From: Wenzhouxiangella sp.
GTDB taxonomy: Bacteria; Pseudomonadota; Gammaproteobacteria; Xanthomonadales; Wenzhouxiangellaceae
Direction of reading: 5' to 3'
Length of the DNA stretch: 16,362 nucleotides
Assembly (NCBI GenBank): GCA_007135355.1
Contig: SLJA01000168.1
Coordinates: 1 to 16,362, forward strand
Shown: positions 8,773 to 15,368 of the stretch, in pieces
Layout: each line of letters begins with the position of its first letter
Position numbering within the stretch: position 1 is the first letter of the stretch
Notes under the pieces: model-generated
Told to the model about the DNA's origin: nothing
Database searches by the model: none
The model's input: only the letters and a program-made list of their open reading frames with translations
Made by a program: the position numbers and the translations under genes

Positions 8773-8813
8773 GCCGGTCGACGGAGCGCGCCCTGGCGCG
8801 GCCGTCGGCCGGC
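8773..8813 (+). other. GC-rich hairpin between ahcY and metF
   Basis: A 41-nt near-perfect inverted repeat: GCCGG (8773-8777) pairs with CCGGC (8809-8813), GACGG (8780-8784) with CCGTC (8802-8806), and CGCGC (8787-8791) with GCGCG (8796-8800) around a CCTG loop. This gives 15 base pairs with two small internal loops. It begins 14 nt after the ahcY stop and ends 22 nt before metF. No U-run follows directly (the next bases are GGTATCTCTTTG), so it is not a textbook intrinsic terminator. It may protect the ahcY 3' end, attenuate read-through or lower metF expression. Confidence 0.55.
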
Positions 8814-8835
8814 GGTATCTCTTTGTGGGGTCGCC

Positions 8836-9666
8836 ATGCAGCTGAGTTTCGAATTCTTCCCGCCCAAGGATGAGGCGCAGGCCGATTCACTGCGGCGCGC
8901 CCGGAAGCGCTTGCTTGCAATTGGACCGGAGTATGTTTCGGTGACTTTTGGCGCCGGCGGCTCCACCCGCTCGCGCACGGTCGGTACGGTGCTGGAGATT
9001 CAGCAGCAGGATGGCTTACTGGTTGCGCCGCATATCTCCTGCATGTCGGAAGATCTAGAGAGCATTCGCGCCTTGCTGGCGCAATATGACCAAGCCGGCA
9101 TCTCGCGGCTGGTTGTGTTGCGCGGAGACCGGCCGTCCGGGCGACGCAGTGGCGTCTTCGATTACGCCTTGGATTTGGTGCGCTACATTCGCCAGCACTG
9201 GGGTTCACGCTTTCACATCGAGGTCGCCTGCTATCCGGAGCATCATCCCGAGTCGGGCTCGCCGCAGGCCGATCTGGGCCATTTCCGCGATAAGGTGGCA
9301 GCCGGTGCCGATGGTGCCATCACCCAGTATTTTTTCAACGCCGAGTGCTACTTCCGCTTTATTGATGAGGCGTGCGCGCTTGGCGTCACGGTCCCCATCG
9401 TGCCGGGCATCATGCCGATTACCAACTACAAAGGGCTGGCCCGTTTTTCCGAGCTGTGCGGGGCGGATATTCCGGCCTGGATCGCCAAGCGTCTGCGCGC
9501 CTGGGATCAGGCAGGCGACACGGCTTCAATCCAGGCTTTCGGCGAAGAAGTTGTGACTGATCTGTGCCGGCGTCTGCTCGAAGGCGGCGCGCCTGGACTG
9601 CACTTTTATACTCTGAACCGAGCCCAGCCGACGCTGGCCGTGTGCCGTAATCTGGGATTAGCCTAA
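8836..9666 (+). CDS. metF: 5,10-methylenetetrahydrofolate reductase
   Basis: Reduces methylene-THF to 5-methyl-THF, the methyl donor for methionine synthesis; FAD enzyme with a TIM-barrel fold. 276 residues, about 20 shorter at the N-terminus than E. coli MetF but complete for the barrel. Motifs in order: SFEFFPPK (4-11), VSVTFGAGGSTRSRT, APHISC, VVLRGDRP with the FAD-site Asp, ACYPEHHPES, GADGAITQYFFN with the conserved Gln, and VPGIMPITNYKGL. The C-terminal GLHFYTLNRAQPT is also typical. ATG 8836 is preceded only by a weak GGGG. It follows ahcY by 76 bp with the hairpin in between, completing metK-ahcY-metF. No methionine synthase gene is in the window. Confidence 0.97.
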   Translation: MQLSFEFFPPKDEAQADSLRRARKRLLAIGPEYVSVTFGAGGSTRSRTVGTVLEIQQQDGLLVAPHISCMSEDLESIRALLAQYDQAGISRLVVLRGDRPSGRRSGVFDYALDLVRYIRQHWGSRFHIEVACYPEHHPESGSPQADLGHFRDKVAAGADGAITQYFFNAECYFRFIDEACALGVTVPIVPGIMPITNYKGLARFSELCGADIPAWIAKRLRAWDQAGDTASIQAFGEEVVTDLCRRLLEGGAPGLHFYTLNRAQPTLAVCRNLGLA

Positions 9667-9700
9667 ACAGCCTTCCTGGGGATGTCATGGTTGTTTTTGC

Positions 9701-9848
9701 CTCACGCAGAGAGGCAGAGGCGCTGAGGTCGCAGAGAGAAGAATTTAATTTTTAGAGCTTGTCGATCCATATGCCGCGCTTTGTCCTGAAGATGAGCAAA
9801 AACTCGTCCATTCTCTGCGGGCCCCGCGTCTCAGCGTCTCTGCGTGAG
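9701..9848. repeat. intergenic inverted-repeat element built of 8-9 bp units
   Basis: CTCACGCAGAGA (9701-9712) is repeated exactly inverted as TCTCTGCGTGAG (9837-9848). The arms continue inward with about 40-nt imperfect complementarity, ending in CGCAGAGAGAA (9730-9740) and TTCTCTGCG (9811-9819). Each arm is itself a degenerate run of a unit close to CGCAGAGG. The roughly 70-nt middle is AT-richer and has no plausible gene. It sits between the convergent ends of metF and the CPXCG gene. I recall similar 'ctctgcgtctctgcg' sequences dispersed between genes in unrelated bacteria, so it is probably a copy of a non-autonomous dispersed element; the copy number in this genome is unknown. Confidence 0.7.
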
Positions 9849-9905
9849 ACTTAACCAAAGTGATCTCGCCAAATAAATCCGGCCCTCATCGACGTACCAG
9901 GCAGA

Positions 9906-10088
9906 TCAGCCGTCGGCGGCAAATACCTGAATAAAGCCGTCGGCGTGGTCGGGCAGCAGGATTTCGATCGCCCGACAGCACACAGCACAGTCCTGGATCA
10001 CGCGCTGGCCAAAATCGCCGGGCTCCATCTCGACCCAGTTGGCCTCGCCGCAGTGCGGGCAGGCGAAGCGCTGTGACTCCGTCAACAT
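9906..10088 (-). CDS. CPXCG-motif cysteine-rich small protein
   Basis: 60-residue protein with two cysteine pairs: CPHC at 10-13 (followed by GE) and C34-x2-C37, with an extra C38. This is the pattern of the CPXCG cysteine-rich family, small zinc-ribbon-like proteins of unknown function found mainly in gammaproteobacteria. Zinc binding is inferred from the cysteine spacing. The body is acidic, with no membrane segment and no signal peptide. The ATG at 10088 lies 3 bp after the stop of the isoaspartyl-peptidase gene, so the two are co-transcribed. There is no evident functional link between a cytosolic zinc-ribbon protein and an exported hydrolase. Confidence 0.85.
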   Translation of the reverse strand: MLTESQRFACPHCGEANWVEMEPGDFGQRVIQDCAVCCRAIEILLPDHADGFIQVFAADG

Positions 10089-10091
10089 GCG

Positions 10092-11075
10092 CTATTCATC
10101 ACCGAAAATGGCGACCTGCAGCTGACCCTCGCTGTCGATGGAAGCGCGGTACATGCCCGGAGTATTGAACGGCATGCTGATATTGCCGTCCGGGTCAACC
10201 GCGATTACCCCGCCGTCGCCGCCGGCTTCGACCAGTACCTGATTGATCACCGCCTCGGCCGCCTCGGCCAAAGTCACACCGGTCAGGCGCACGCGGGCAC
10301 AGATTTCATGGGCAACGGCATGGCGAATGAAATACTCGCCATGGCCGGTGGCGCTGACCGCGCAGGCGCGGTTGTCGGCGTAGGTGCCGGCGCCAATGAT
10401 GGGAGAATCGCCGACCCTTCCCCAGCGCTTGTTGCTCATGCCGCCGGTCGAGGTGGCCGCCGCCACGTTGCCTTCGGCGTCGAGCGCAACGGCGCCCACG
10501 GTTGAAAACCAGTCCTCGGATAATTGCGTCGCGGTTTGCGGCTGGGCCTGAATGGCGCGTAGCTGCTGCAGTCGGAATTCGGTGATGAACCAGTCCGGAT
10601 CCTTGAATTCCAGCTCCTGAGACCGGGCAAAAGCCTCCGCTCCGGAACCGACCAGCATGACATGGGGCGATTCGGTCATGACCCGCCGCGCGGCCTCGAT
10701 CGGATGCCGAACGCCGGTCATGCCGGCGACAGCGCCGGCCGCCAGCGTGGCGCCTTCCATGATGGAGGCATCCAGCTCGACCGTGCCGTCGAAAGTCAGC
10801 ACCGCGCCGCGGCCGGCGTTGAACTCCGGGGCGTCTTCCAGCAGTCGGACTGCGACCGTCACCGCGTCCAAACTGCTGCCGCCTTCGGCCAGAACCTGGT
10901 GACCGGCTTGGGCCGCGGCGGTCAGGGCGGCCCGTATATTGGCTTCCTGTTCATCACTCAGACGACCGCGATCGATGGTTCCGGCGCCGCCGTGGATGGC
11001 AATGGCAACAGGCGGATCGGCATAGGCGGGCAGGGTCATCCAGATCAGGCTCAGGCACAAGAAAAGACGAATCAT
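10092..11075 (-). CDS. exported isoaspartyl peptidase / plant-type L-asparaginase (Ntn hydrolase)
   Basis: 327-residue type 2 asparaginase that should autocleave into alpha and beta chains. Residues 1-19 form a signal peptide (basic start, hydrophobic core, AYA before D20), so it acts in the periplasm or outside; the best-known relatives (E. coli IaaA) lack an obvious Sec signal. The fold start AIAIHGGAGTI is at 25-33. The nucleophile is T192 in STVGAVALD, followed by AAATSTGGMSNK. Substrate-site residues R220, D223, T243 and G244 (GRVGDSP, TGHGE) align with the E. coli enzyme at a constant offset of 13. The residue before T192 is Ser, where Gly or Asp is more usual. ATG 11075 starts the signal peptide. 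It is divergent from the MAPEG gene. Confidence 0.93.
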   Translation of the reverse strand: MIRLFLCLSLIWMTLPAYADPPVAIAIHGGAGTIDRGRLSDEQEANIRAALTAAAQAGHQVLAEGGSSLDAVTVAVRLLEDAPEFNAGRGAVLTFDGTVELDASIMEGATLAAGAVAGMTGVRHPIEAARRVMTESPHVMLVGSGAEAFARSQELEFKDPDWFITEFRLQQLRAIQAQPQTATQLSEDWFSTVGAVALDAEGNVAAATSTGGMSNKRWGRVGDSPIIGAGTYADNRACAVSATGHGEYFIRHAVAHEICARVRLTGVTLAEAAEAVINQVLVEAGGDGGVIAVDPDGNISMPFNTPGMYRASIDSEGQLQVAIFGDE

Positions 11076-11124
11076 GGGCTATGGATAAGCGATGGACCAA
11101 TCCGGCCCAGTCTATCACTTGCCC

Positions 11125-11130
11125 TATACT
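11125..11130 (+). promoter_or_regulatory. candidate -10 box for the MAPEG gene
   Basis: TATACT (5/6 to consensus) in the 99-bp divergent gap between the asparaginase and MAPEG genes, 44 bp before the MAPEG ATG. No convincing -35 lies at the proper distance. Weak evidence. Confidence 0.3.
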
Positions 11131-11174
11131 CGCAGCGACCAACCTGCCCAAGCCTCAAGAAGGAGCGATCCACC

Positions 11175-11591
11175 ATGCCGTATTCGATTACCTTGCTCTA
11201 CGCCGGTCTCGCCGGGCTGCTGTTACTGGCGCTGTCGTTCCAGGTCGTGGGCCTGCGTCGCAAGCACCGCGTCGGGCTGGGCACGGGTGATCAGCCCGCA
11301 CTGGAACGTGCCGTTCGAGTCCATGCCAATTTCTGCGAGTATGTGCCTATCGCCCTGCTGTTGTTGTTGGTGCTGGAGCTCAGTACGGTAGTTTCGGATC
11401 TTTTGCTGCACTTGCTCGGGGCGGCGCTGATCATCGGCCGCCTGCTGCACGCGCGGGGCCTGAGCCGCAGTGCTGGTACTTCGAAGGGCCGCTTTATCGG
11501 CACCTTGCTGACCTGGCTGATGTTGGCGGTTGCCGCCTTACTGGCGGTCGGGGTCGCCGTGGGCGGAATCTTGGCGGGCTTTGGCCGCTGA
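11175..11591 (+). CDS. MAPEG-family membrane protein
   Basis: 138 residues with four predicted membrane helices (about 5-27, 52-72, 73-92 and 108-136), matching the MAPEG family, whose eukaryotic members include microsomal glutathione S-transferase and FLAP. The characteristic R48-x3-N52-x2-E55 motif is in RVHANFCEYVP, and GRLLHARG (88-95) marks the second conserved block. Bacterial members are mostly uncharacterised, so glutathione transferase activity is only possible. ATG 11175 is well supported by AAGGAG (11160-11165), nine bases upstream. Its last 54 bp overlap the convergent Nudix gene. Confidence 0.9.
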   Translation: MPYSITLLYAGLAGLLLLALSFQVVGLRRKHRVGLGTGDQPALERAVRVHANFCEYVPIALLLLLVLELSTVVSDLLLHLLGAALIIGRLLHARGLSRSAGTSKGRFIGTLLTWLMLAVAALLAVGVAVGGILAGFGR

Positions 11592-12095
11592 CCAGTACAG
11601 CGCCGTGTAAATTTTCGGATCAATCCCGAGACCGGCCCGATGCCGATCGTTGAGCCATTGAGGCAATGCAGCCGCGGGCACTCGGTGAACCATGATTTCT
11701 TCGCTGTCGTCGCCGCCGCCCGGCTCCAGCCAGTCCAGCTCCTCGGCCAACACAAAGGTCACCATTTCGCTGGTCAGGCCGGCTGAACTGGGGCAGGTCA
11801 TCAGCTCGGTCAAGCGCCCGGCGCGCCAACCGGTTTCTTCGATCAATTCACGAGCGGCAGCGTCCAGCAGCGCTTCGTTACCCCGCTTGGGGTCATCGCC
11901 GACCAGGCCCGCCGGCAGCTCAATGGTCCGACGGGCAACAGGTATGCGATACTGTTCGACTAATAACAGCTCGTGCTCCGGAGTCCAGGCGATCACGACG
12001 GCCACGCCATGACGCCGCTCGACAAACTCCCATCCGTCACGCTCTACGAGAGACAGGTAGCGGCCTTCGAAAATTGTGCGGTCGTTTTTGCTCAT
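11538..12095 (-). CDS. Nudix hydrolase, ADP-ribose pyrophosphatase-like
   Basis: 185 residues. The Nudix helix is AARELIEETGW at 80-90 with the metal-binding E86 and E87; E74 supplies the earlier conserved Glu. The upstream strand IELPAGLVGDD is typical of NudF-like ADP-sugar pyrophosphatases, but the loop between PAG and E74 is about five residues longer than the standard box. The N-terminal block EGRYLSLV...GWEFVERR and the LLLVEQYR strand also fit NudF relatives. Substrate cannot be fixed from sequence. ATG 12095 is chosen; the frame continues upstream without a better start. The last 17 codons and stop run through the 3' end of the MAPEG gene. It is divergent from the propeller gene (103-bp gap). 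Confidence 0.88.
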   Translation of the reverse strand: MSKNDRTIFEGRYLSLVERDGWEFVERRHGVAVVIAWTPEHELLLVEQYRIPVARRTIELPAGLVGDDPKRGNEALLDAAARELIEETGWRAGRLTELMTCPSSAGLTSEMVTFVLAEELDWLEPGGGDDSEEIMVHRVPAAALPQWLNDRHRAGLGIDPKIYTALYWSAAKARQDSAHGDPDRQ

Positions 12096-12198
12096 GTGAC
12101 TCTGCCCGAATGCGAAGTGGAACAAACCGGGTAAGCGCCAGTCCCATATGCGGAATGAGCGTCCATTGCCCGTAGCCAAGATAACAGGACTTTTTTAC

Positions 12199-13623
12199 AT
12201 GATGAACCGATTCTCGAACCTGCGCGTGAAATGGGCAGCAGTGTCCACACTGTCGATGGCGCTGATGCTGGTGCTTGCGGTAAGCGTACTGAGTGCCGGA
12301 CCCGCTCTGGTCCGCGCGCAGTCCGTCAGCGCGGACGCGCCGCCAGCCGTCCAGCTGTCCTACTGGTTCGATCGCGCGGCGCGGGCTTTCAATGAAGACC
12401 GCCTGGATGACTGGGTCACTGCCACTGAACAGTTGCGTCAGCTGCGGCCGCACAATCAGGACTTTATGCGCCATCTGGTGCTTGGCTATGTGCGCCAGAA
12501 TCGGCTAAGCCATGCTTTCAACACTATGCTGATGATGCAGCAACAGGGTCTGGCGGAGGACTGGAGCGCTTATGAAGAGCTGGAGCCGCTGCGTCAGCAT
12601 CGGCTCTATACCCACCTGGCGGATCTGATGCGTCAGGCCGGCCAGCCCTTTGGCCGCTTTGAAACCCTGGCCCGGTTGCCCGAAGACCTGGCGATGCCGG
12701 AGGCAATGGCTTTTGACCCGGCCAACGATCGCTTGTTTGTCGGCAGTCTGCGCGACGGTCGTATTCAGGTTCGGGACAGCGAGGGCGACTGGAGTGAATT
12801 TGCCAGTCCGAGCAAGATCGAGGGTCTGTCGGGTGTGTTTGGTCTGGCCCTGGACTCAGAGCGTGGGCACCTGTGGGTGGCGACCGGCCAGGTCCCGCAG
12901 TTCGTCGCCTTTGACCCGGATGCCGCAGTCCCGACAGCGCTGCTCAAGCTGGACCTTGAAAGCGGCGAGCGACTGGCCAAGCATGTTGTCGCCGAGGGCG
13001 CTTTTTCCCCTGTGCTGGGTTCAGTGATCATTGCTGCCGACGGCACCGTTTTCGCGGCTGATACGCGCAACCCGCTCCTGTTCAGACTGCGTCCCGGCGC
13101 GGAGGAACTGGAGCTGCTGTTCGGCAGCCCGAATTTGTCCAGCTTTCGTGGCCTGGCGCTGTCAGGTGATGACAGTCTGCTGTATGTATCTGACTATGAA
13201 CAAGGAATTTTTATCGTTGCCACGGACGATTCACAGCGCGCCTGGCAGCTAGCCGTCCCGGAAACCTTGAATGTGGGCGGGATCGACGGGGTGTATTGGT
13301 GGAATCAGCATCTTGTCGTTATTCAAAATGGCATCAGCCCGCAGCGTGTGCTGCGACTGCAGCTGGGTGCCGATGGTCTGGGGGTCACGGCGATTGCGCC
13401 GGTGCTGGCGGCTCTCGAGGTCTTTGACACGCCCACTTTCGGGGCCATGGACGGCAGTCGGTTGATGTTGTTCTCCGGCAGTCACTGGCAGCATGTAGAC
13501 CAGCGTGGGCGCCCATTGGAAGGGTCGCTGCCGACAATCAACGTGCTCAAAACCGATGTTGACGCAACCGAGATCATGACCGTGGGTGAAGAGGCCCTGC
13601 GCCAGATGCGGGGAAGCCGCTAG
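12199..13623 (+). CDS. exported SMP-30/NHL-like beta-propeller protein with helical N-terminal region
   Basis: 474 residues. Residues 1-40 contain a strong hydrophobic segment (about 14-34) ending in VRA before Q41, a probable signal peptide. Residues 50-148 are helical and resemble one or two TPR-like helix pairs (FNEDRLDDWVTATEQLRQLRP, where helices carry A/L spacing). From about 152 on, repeated strand patterns such as AMAFDPANDRLFVGSL, GLALDSERGHLWVATG, IIAADGTVFAADT and GLALSGDDSLLYVSDY indicate a six-bladed propeller like SMP-30/gluconolactonase or NHL proteins. ATG 12199 has AGGA nine bases upstream; an ATG follows directly at 12202. Enzymatic activity is unknown; a periplasmic lactonase or sensor role is only a guess. 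It stands alone between divergent and convergent neighbours. Confidence 0.75.
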   Translation: MMNRFSNLRVKWAAVSTLSMALMLVLAVSVLSAGPALVRAQSVSADAPPAVQLSYWFDRAARAFNEDRLDDWVTATEQLRQLRPHNQDFMRHLVLGYVRQNRLSHAFNTMLMMQQQGLAEDWSAYEELEPLRQHRLYTHLADLMRQAGQPFGRFETLARLPEDLAMPEAMAFDPANDRLFVGSLRDGRIQVRDSEGDWSEFASPSKIEGLSGVFGLALDSERGHLWVATGQVPQFVAFDPDAAVPTALLKLDLESGERLAKHVVAEGAFSPVLGSVIIAADGTVFAADTRNPLLFRLRPGAEELELLFGSPNLSSFRGLALSGDDSLLYVSDYEQGIFIVATDDSQRAWQLAVPETLNVGGIDGVYWWNQHLVVIQNGISPQRVLRLQLGADGLGVTAIAPVLAALEVFDTPTFGAMDGSRLMLFSGSHWQHVDQRGRPLEGSLPTINVLKTDVDATEIMTVGEEALRQMRGSR

Positions 13624-13647
13624 GACCCTGCGCGGCAGAAGCCGTCC

Positions 13648-13662
13648 GGGGCTGCTAGCCCC
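13648..13662. other. short hairpin over the exonuclease stop codon
   Basis: GGGGCT (13648-13653) pairs with AGCCCC (13657-13662) around a 3-nt loop in the 31-bp gap between convergent genes; the exonuclease stop (TAG, 13657-13655) is inside it. No T-run flanks either side, so it is at best a weak bidirectional terminator. Confidence 0.3.
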
Positions 13663-14566
13663 AGTCGGCGGATTCGCGCTGTTGATGTAGCCTTTTTCGC
13701 AGCGGCAGCCCGAATCCCAGCGCGTCGAGCAGCGCGTCCAGCGCGTCGCCGTCGCCGGCGGTGCGGGCCGTGTCGGGAGCTGCAAGCACTCGCTCGACGT
13801 CAGTATGCAAGCCGGTCAGGCGGCGCGCGAGGCGCGCCGCGTCTTCGCCGGCCTTGAGTTTCCCCGGCAGCGTTCGCGCGCCGCGTAGGCTCAGAAAAGG
13901 TATTTCTTCCAGACGCTCAAAGATACTGTCGAGGTCGCCGAAGTGAGCGAGTAGGGCGGCGGCCGTCTTGGGGCCGACTCCGGGAATGCCTGGAATGTTA
14001 TCGACGGCATCCCCGGTTAGTGCTAGAAAGTCTGCGATCTGTTCGGGCCTTACGCCGAAATGGGCGCGCACGCCTTCGGGATCCAGGCGTCGGCGCCGGG
14101 CGAAATCCCACCACCAGTCGCCCGGCCCGACCAGCTGGGCCAGGTCCTTGTCACCGCTGACCACGCACACGCTGGTTGTCGCTTCACGGCAGTGCCGCGC
14201 CAGAGTGGCGATCAAATCATCGGCCTCATACAAGTCATCGGCGTACACCGGCAGTCCGAGGTGGCGCGCCAGATCCTTGCACCAAGCGAACTGGCGCTGC
14301 AGGTCGTCAGGCGCCGGTTCGCGATTGGCCTTGTAGGCGGGGTAGATCGCGTTGCGAAATGACGTGGTGAGAGACTCATCAAAGGCCACTGCCGCCTGTC
14401 GGGCCGAGGTCTCTTCCAGCAGTTCACACAAGAAGCGCGCAAACCCATAGACCGCGTTGGTTGGTCGCCCGGCCGCATCGCTGAATTGATCCGGCATGGA
14501 AAACCAGGCCCGGAACACATACACGCTGGCATCGACTAGGTAGACCGGTTGCGAAGGCTGGCTCAT
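13655..14566 (-). CDS. stand-alone 5'-3' exonuclease / flap endonuclease (H3TH family)
   Basis: 303-residue protein equivalent to the 5'-nuclease domain of DNA polymerase I, without a polymerase part. It would remove 5' flaps and RNA primers. The full set of metal ligands appears present: D12 (LVDASVYVFRAW), D63 (AFDE), E114/D116/D117 (YEADDLIATLA), D139/D141 (VSGDKDL), D186 and D189 (TGDAVDN). R71 and K79 in RNAIYPAYKANR are the phosphate-contacting residues. The helix-three-turn-helix IPGIPGVGPKTAAALL is at 191-206. E. coli Xni (ExoIX) is reported to lack some of these acids, so this is a fuller enzyme than Xni and I leave the symbol blank. It starts 25 bp after the HNH gene stop on the same strand. 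Confidence 0.92.
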   Translation of the reverse strand: MSQPSQPVYLVDASVYVFRAWFSMPDQFSDAAGRPTNAVYGFARFLCELLEETSARQAAVAFDESLTTSFRNAIYPAYKANREPAPDDLQRQFAWCKDLARHLGLPVYADDLYEADDLIATLARHCREATTSVCVVSGDKDLAQLVGPGDWWWDFARRRRLDPEGVRAHFGVRPEQIADFLALTGDAVDNIPGIPGVGPKTAAALLAHFGDLDSIFERLEEIPFLSLRGARTLPGKLKAGEDAARLARRLTGLHTDVERVLAAPDTARTAGDGDALDALLDALGFGLPLRKRLHQQRESADWG

Positions 14567-14591
14567 GAATGCCGGTCCGGGCGCCCGGGGC

Positions 14592-15200
14592 TCAATGCTC
14601 GGCCAGGGATTTGGCCAGGCGCTGTCTTAAAACGCTGTGGCGCGGGAAATGGGCCATCAGGAATTCCATCTGGTCGGCCAGGATGCGACGACCCTGCAGG
14701 TAGACGTATTCGGCATGCGTGGGAGCGAAGGGAATGGCCAGCAACTGCATGCCGGCCTGTTCCGGCGTGCGCGAGCCCTTGTGATTGTTGCAGCGCTTGC
14801 AGGCCGTGACCACGTTGATCCAACTATCCTCTCCACCCTGCGAAAGCGGCTTGACATGATCGCGCGATAGATCACGAACGTGAAAGGGGTTGCCGCAGTA
14901 CAAGCAGATGTTTTCGTCGCGCCGGAACAGGGCGCGATTGGACAGCGGTGGGGTGTAGTGGTTGTAGAAGCGGTGCGCGTCGGGATGAGTACCCTGAGTG
15001 GCGATGATGGCGTTGACCGGAATCACGGTGCGCCGGCCGCTGCAGGAGTTGATCCCGCCACGCAGTTCGTACAGCACGCGCCCGAGGGCATACTGGACCT
15101 GACCCAGGACGATCATGCGTACCGCGTCCTGATAGCCGATCCACTCCAGCGGCATGCCGGTGACGTCGGTCCGTAAAACCTGTTGGTCAAGCTGCCACAT
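14592..15200 (-). CDS. HNH endonuclease
   Basis: 202 residues from ATG 15200. The N-terminal ~85 residues (VLRTDVTGMPLEWIGYQDAVR...) match the helper domain common in free-standing HNH proteins of bacteria. The nuclease core follows: zinc-type pair C99-x2-C102 (CLYCG), D114-H115 (SRDHVKPLSQGG), N129 and a second pair C134-x2-C137 running into NNHKG with H140. The C-terminal helical tail ends KSLAEH. The frame stays open far upstream over the protease gene, but family similarity starts at this Met. Such genes are widespread on chromosomes, with mostly unknown cellular roles (repair or DNA turnover rather than restriction; no methylase is nearby). It is followed after 25 bp by the exonuclease gene. 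Confidence 0.9.
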   Translation of the reverse strand: MWQLDQQVLRTDVTGMPLEWIGYQDAVRMIVLGQVQYALGRVLYELRGGINSCSGRRTVIPVNAIIATQGTHPDAHRFYNHYTPPLSNRALFRRDENICLYCGNPFHVRDLSRDHVKPLSQGGEDSWINVVTACKRCNNHKGSRTPEQAGMQLLAIPFAPTHAEYVYLQGRRILADQMEFLMAHFPRHSVLRQRLAKSLAEH

Positions 15201-15238
15201 CTTGTGTTCAAGTCTTGGCTCAGGCCCAAGATAGCGTG

Positions 15239-15244
15239 ATTCTA
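15239..15244 (-). promoter_or_regulatory. candidate -10 box for the HNH-exonuclease pair
   Basis: Minus-strand TAGAAT (5/6 to consensus) 38 bp before the HNH ATG, giving a leader of about 30 nt. No good -35 hexamer is seen 16-18 bp upstream. Confidence 0.3.
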
Positions 15245-15368
15245 CCCGGATTCTTCGGCAGGAACCAGTCTCCGATGCTGGGTCATGGCCGAACCGGTCG
15301 CGGGGGAAACCATGCGGCACGTGAACGGTCGAACGGGCCTTGAAACCTGACTGATGGGAGATGAAGCG

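Noticed and set aside
9665..9698. Possible metF terminator: AAACAGCC (9665-9672) against GGTTGTTT (9689-9696) followed by TT
   Set aside because: The loop is 16 nt, one pair is a G-T wobble and the T-run is partly inside the stem; it begins inside the metF stop codon region. Too weak to call.
9701..9848. CRISPR array or tRNA-like structure in the largest gene-free gap
   Set aside because: The repeated units are 8-9 bp without regular spacers and no cloverleaf can be drawn; an inverted-repeat element explains the pattern better.
13655..15200. HNH plus exonuclease as a restriction or phage-defence system
   Set aside because: There is no methyltransferase, ATPase/helicase, sensor or mobile-element signature, and both flanks are ordinary chromosomal genes.
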